In this document: in pieces, positions 22,162 through 22,437 of the stretch
Numbering within the stretch: the first letter of the stretch is position 1
How the letters are laid out: every line of letters begins with the position of its first letter
From: an uncultured Lachnospiraceae bacterium
GTDB taxonomy: Bacteria; Bacillota; Clostridia; Lachnospirales; Lachnospiraceae
Length of the DNA stretch: 22,437 bases
Assembly (NCBI GenBank): GCA_910579325.1
Contig: CAJTTU010000007.1
Coordinates: 1-22,437 of the forward strand
Direction of reading: 5' to 3'
Notes under the pieces: generated by a model
What the model was told of the DNA's origin: nothing
Databases searched by the model: none
The model's input: the letters and a program-made list of their open reading frames with translations, nothing else
Translations under genes and position numbers: made by a program

Positions 22162-22437
22162 ATGAATTCACCAGCGGAAATCGCAAAAAACTATGTACCG
22201 ATCGGTAAAGGAAAGACCACGATGAAGGCCAGCAAGCTGTTCCTTTTAGGTATCCTGGCAGGTATCTTTATCGCCATCGCCGGCGTCGGCGCTTCTACGG
22301 CCTCCTGTTCCATCGGCGGCTCCGTGGGCAAACTGGTAGGCGCCTGCGTATTCCCGGCAGGACTGACTCTGGTTATTCTGGCCGGCAGCGAACTGTTTAC
22401 CGGCAACTGTCTGATCATTATCTCCGTACTGGAGAAA
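22162..22437 (+). CDS. Formate/nitrite transporter family protein, 5' part
   Basis: The first 92 codons of a membrane channel of the FocA/NirC family, cut by the window end. AAGGGGGAG lies 8 nt before ATG 22162. The sequence has the typical N-terminal helix (SPAEIAKNYV), then KASKLFLLGILAGIFIAIAG in the first membrane helix, and the family motif GSELFTGN near residues 76-83. Such proteins move formate, nitrite or hydrosulfide across the membrane. With molybdenum/tungsten cofactor genes next door, formate is the likeliest (inference); the selectivity residues lie beyond the window. Confidence 0.92.
   Translation, partial: MNSPAEIAKNYVPIGKGKTTMKASKLFLLGILAGIFIAIAGVGASTASCSIGGSVGKLVGACVFPAGLTLVILAGSELFTGNCLIIISVLEK

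Noticed and set aside
1..22437. CRISPR arrays, tRNA or rRNA genes, transposases or integrases
   Set aside because: None was recognised on either strand.

Overview
The window looks like chromosomal DNA from an anaerobic Gram-positive bacterium of the class Clostridia, probably Lachnospiraceae-like. This is inferred from the strong AGGAGG-type ribosome sites, the many lipoproteins with Thr/Glu/Ala-rich linkers, Firmicutes-type promoters and rho-independent terminators, and the gene content. No ribosomal RNA, tRNA, CRISPR array, insertion sequence or phage gene was seen. Almost every gene serves molybdenum or tungsten: uptake of the oxyanion, building and loading of molybdopterin, and regulation. 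The right edge enters a formate/nitrite transporter gene. A plausible customer is therefore a Mo- or W-dependent formate dehydrogenase outside the window (inference).

Layout. 1-203: terminators and stem-loops. 202-6268 (minus): a DUF4213/DUF364 protein, a lipoprotein, a candidate 37-codon gene, a FecCD/BtuCD-type ABC transporter (ATPase, permease, binding lipoprotein) and a second lipoprotein. 6322-8357 (minus): a MOSC-domain protein, mobA and moaA. 8440-10984 (minus): tupC, tupB, tupA. These minus-strand genes are close or overlapping and could be read from the promoter at 11293-11322. A broken small gene sits between that promoter and tupA. 11421-16656 (minus): two tandem MoeA-PBP fusion genes behind a conventional moeA. 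16780-17415 (plus): a divergent TetR-family regulator. 17467-18714 (minus): a seryl-tRNA synthetase. 19017-19852 (plus): moaC and a ModE-type DNA-binding protein, with a promoter and a terminator. 20033-20968 (minus): a MOSC-MogA fusion. 21120-21675 (minus): a frameshifted membrane-anchored protein. 21852-22437 (plus): promoter, long structured leader and the 5' part of a focA-like gene.

How it works together (family knowledge plus inference). TupABC, and possibly the Fec-type system in the manner of Haemophilus MolBCA, import tungstate or molybdate. MoaA and MoaC make cyclic pyranopterin monophosphate. The MogA half of the fusion adenylylates molybdopterin, MoeA proteins insert the metal, and MobA adds GMP. 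MOSC proteins may deliver sulfur or metal. ModE-like and TetR proteins probably regulate. Genes for molybdopterin synthase (moaD, moaE) are not in the window.

The most unusual feature is TupA. Read directly, the block that normally forms the C-terminal lobe of TupA lies at the N-terminus, and the protein stops where that block would normally begin, so it looks circularly permuted. Other points of interest are three MoeA-like proteins with different active-site substitutions, the structured focA leader, 20-bp direct repeats upstream of tupA, and two or three small or broken genes in gaps.
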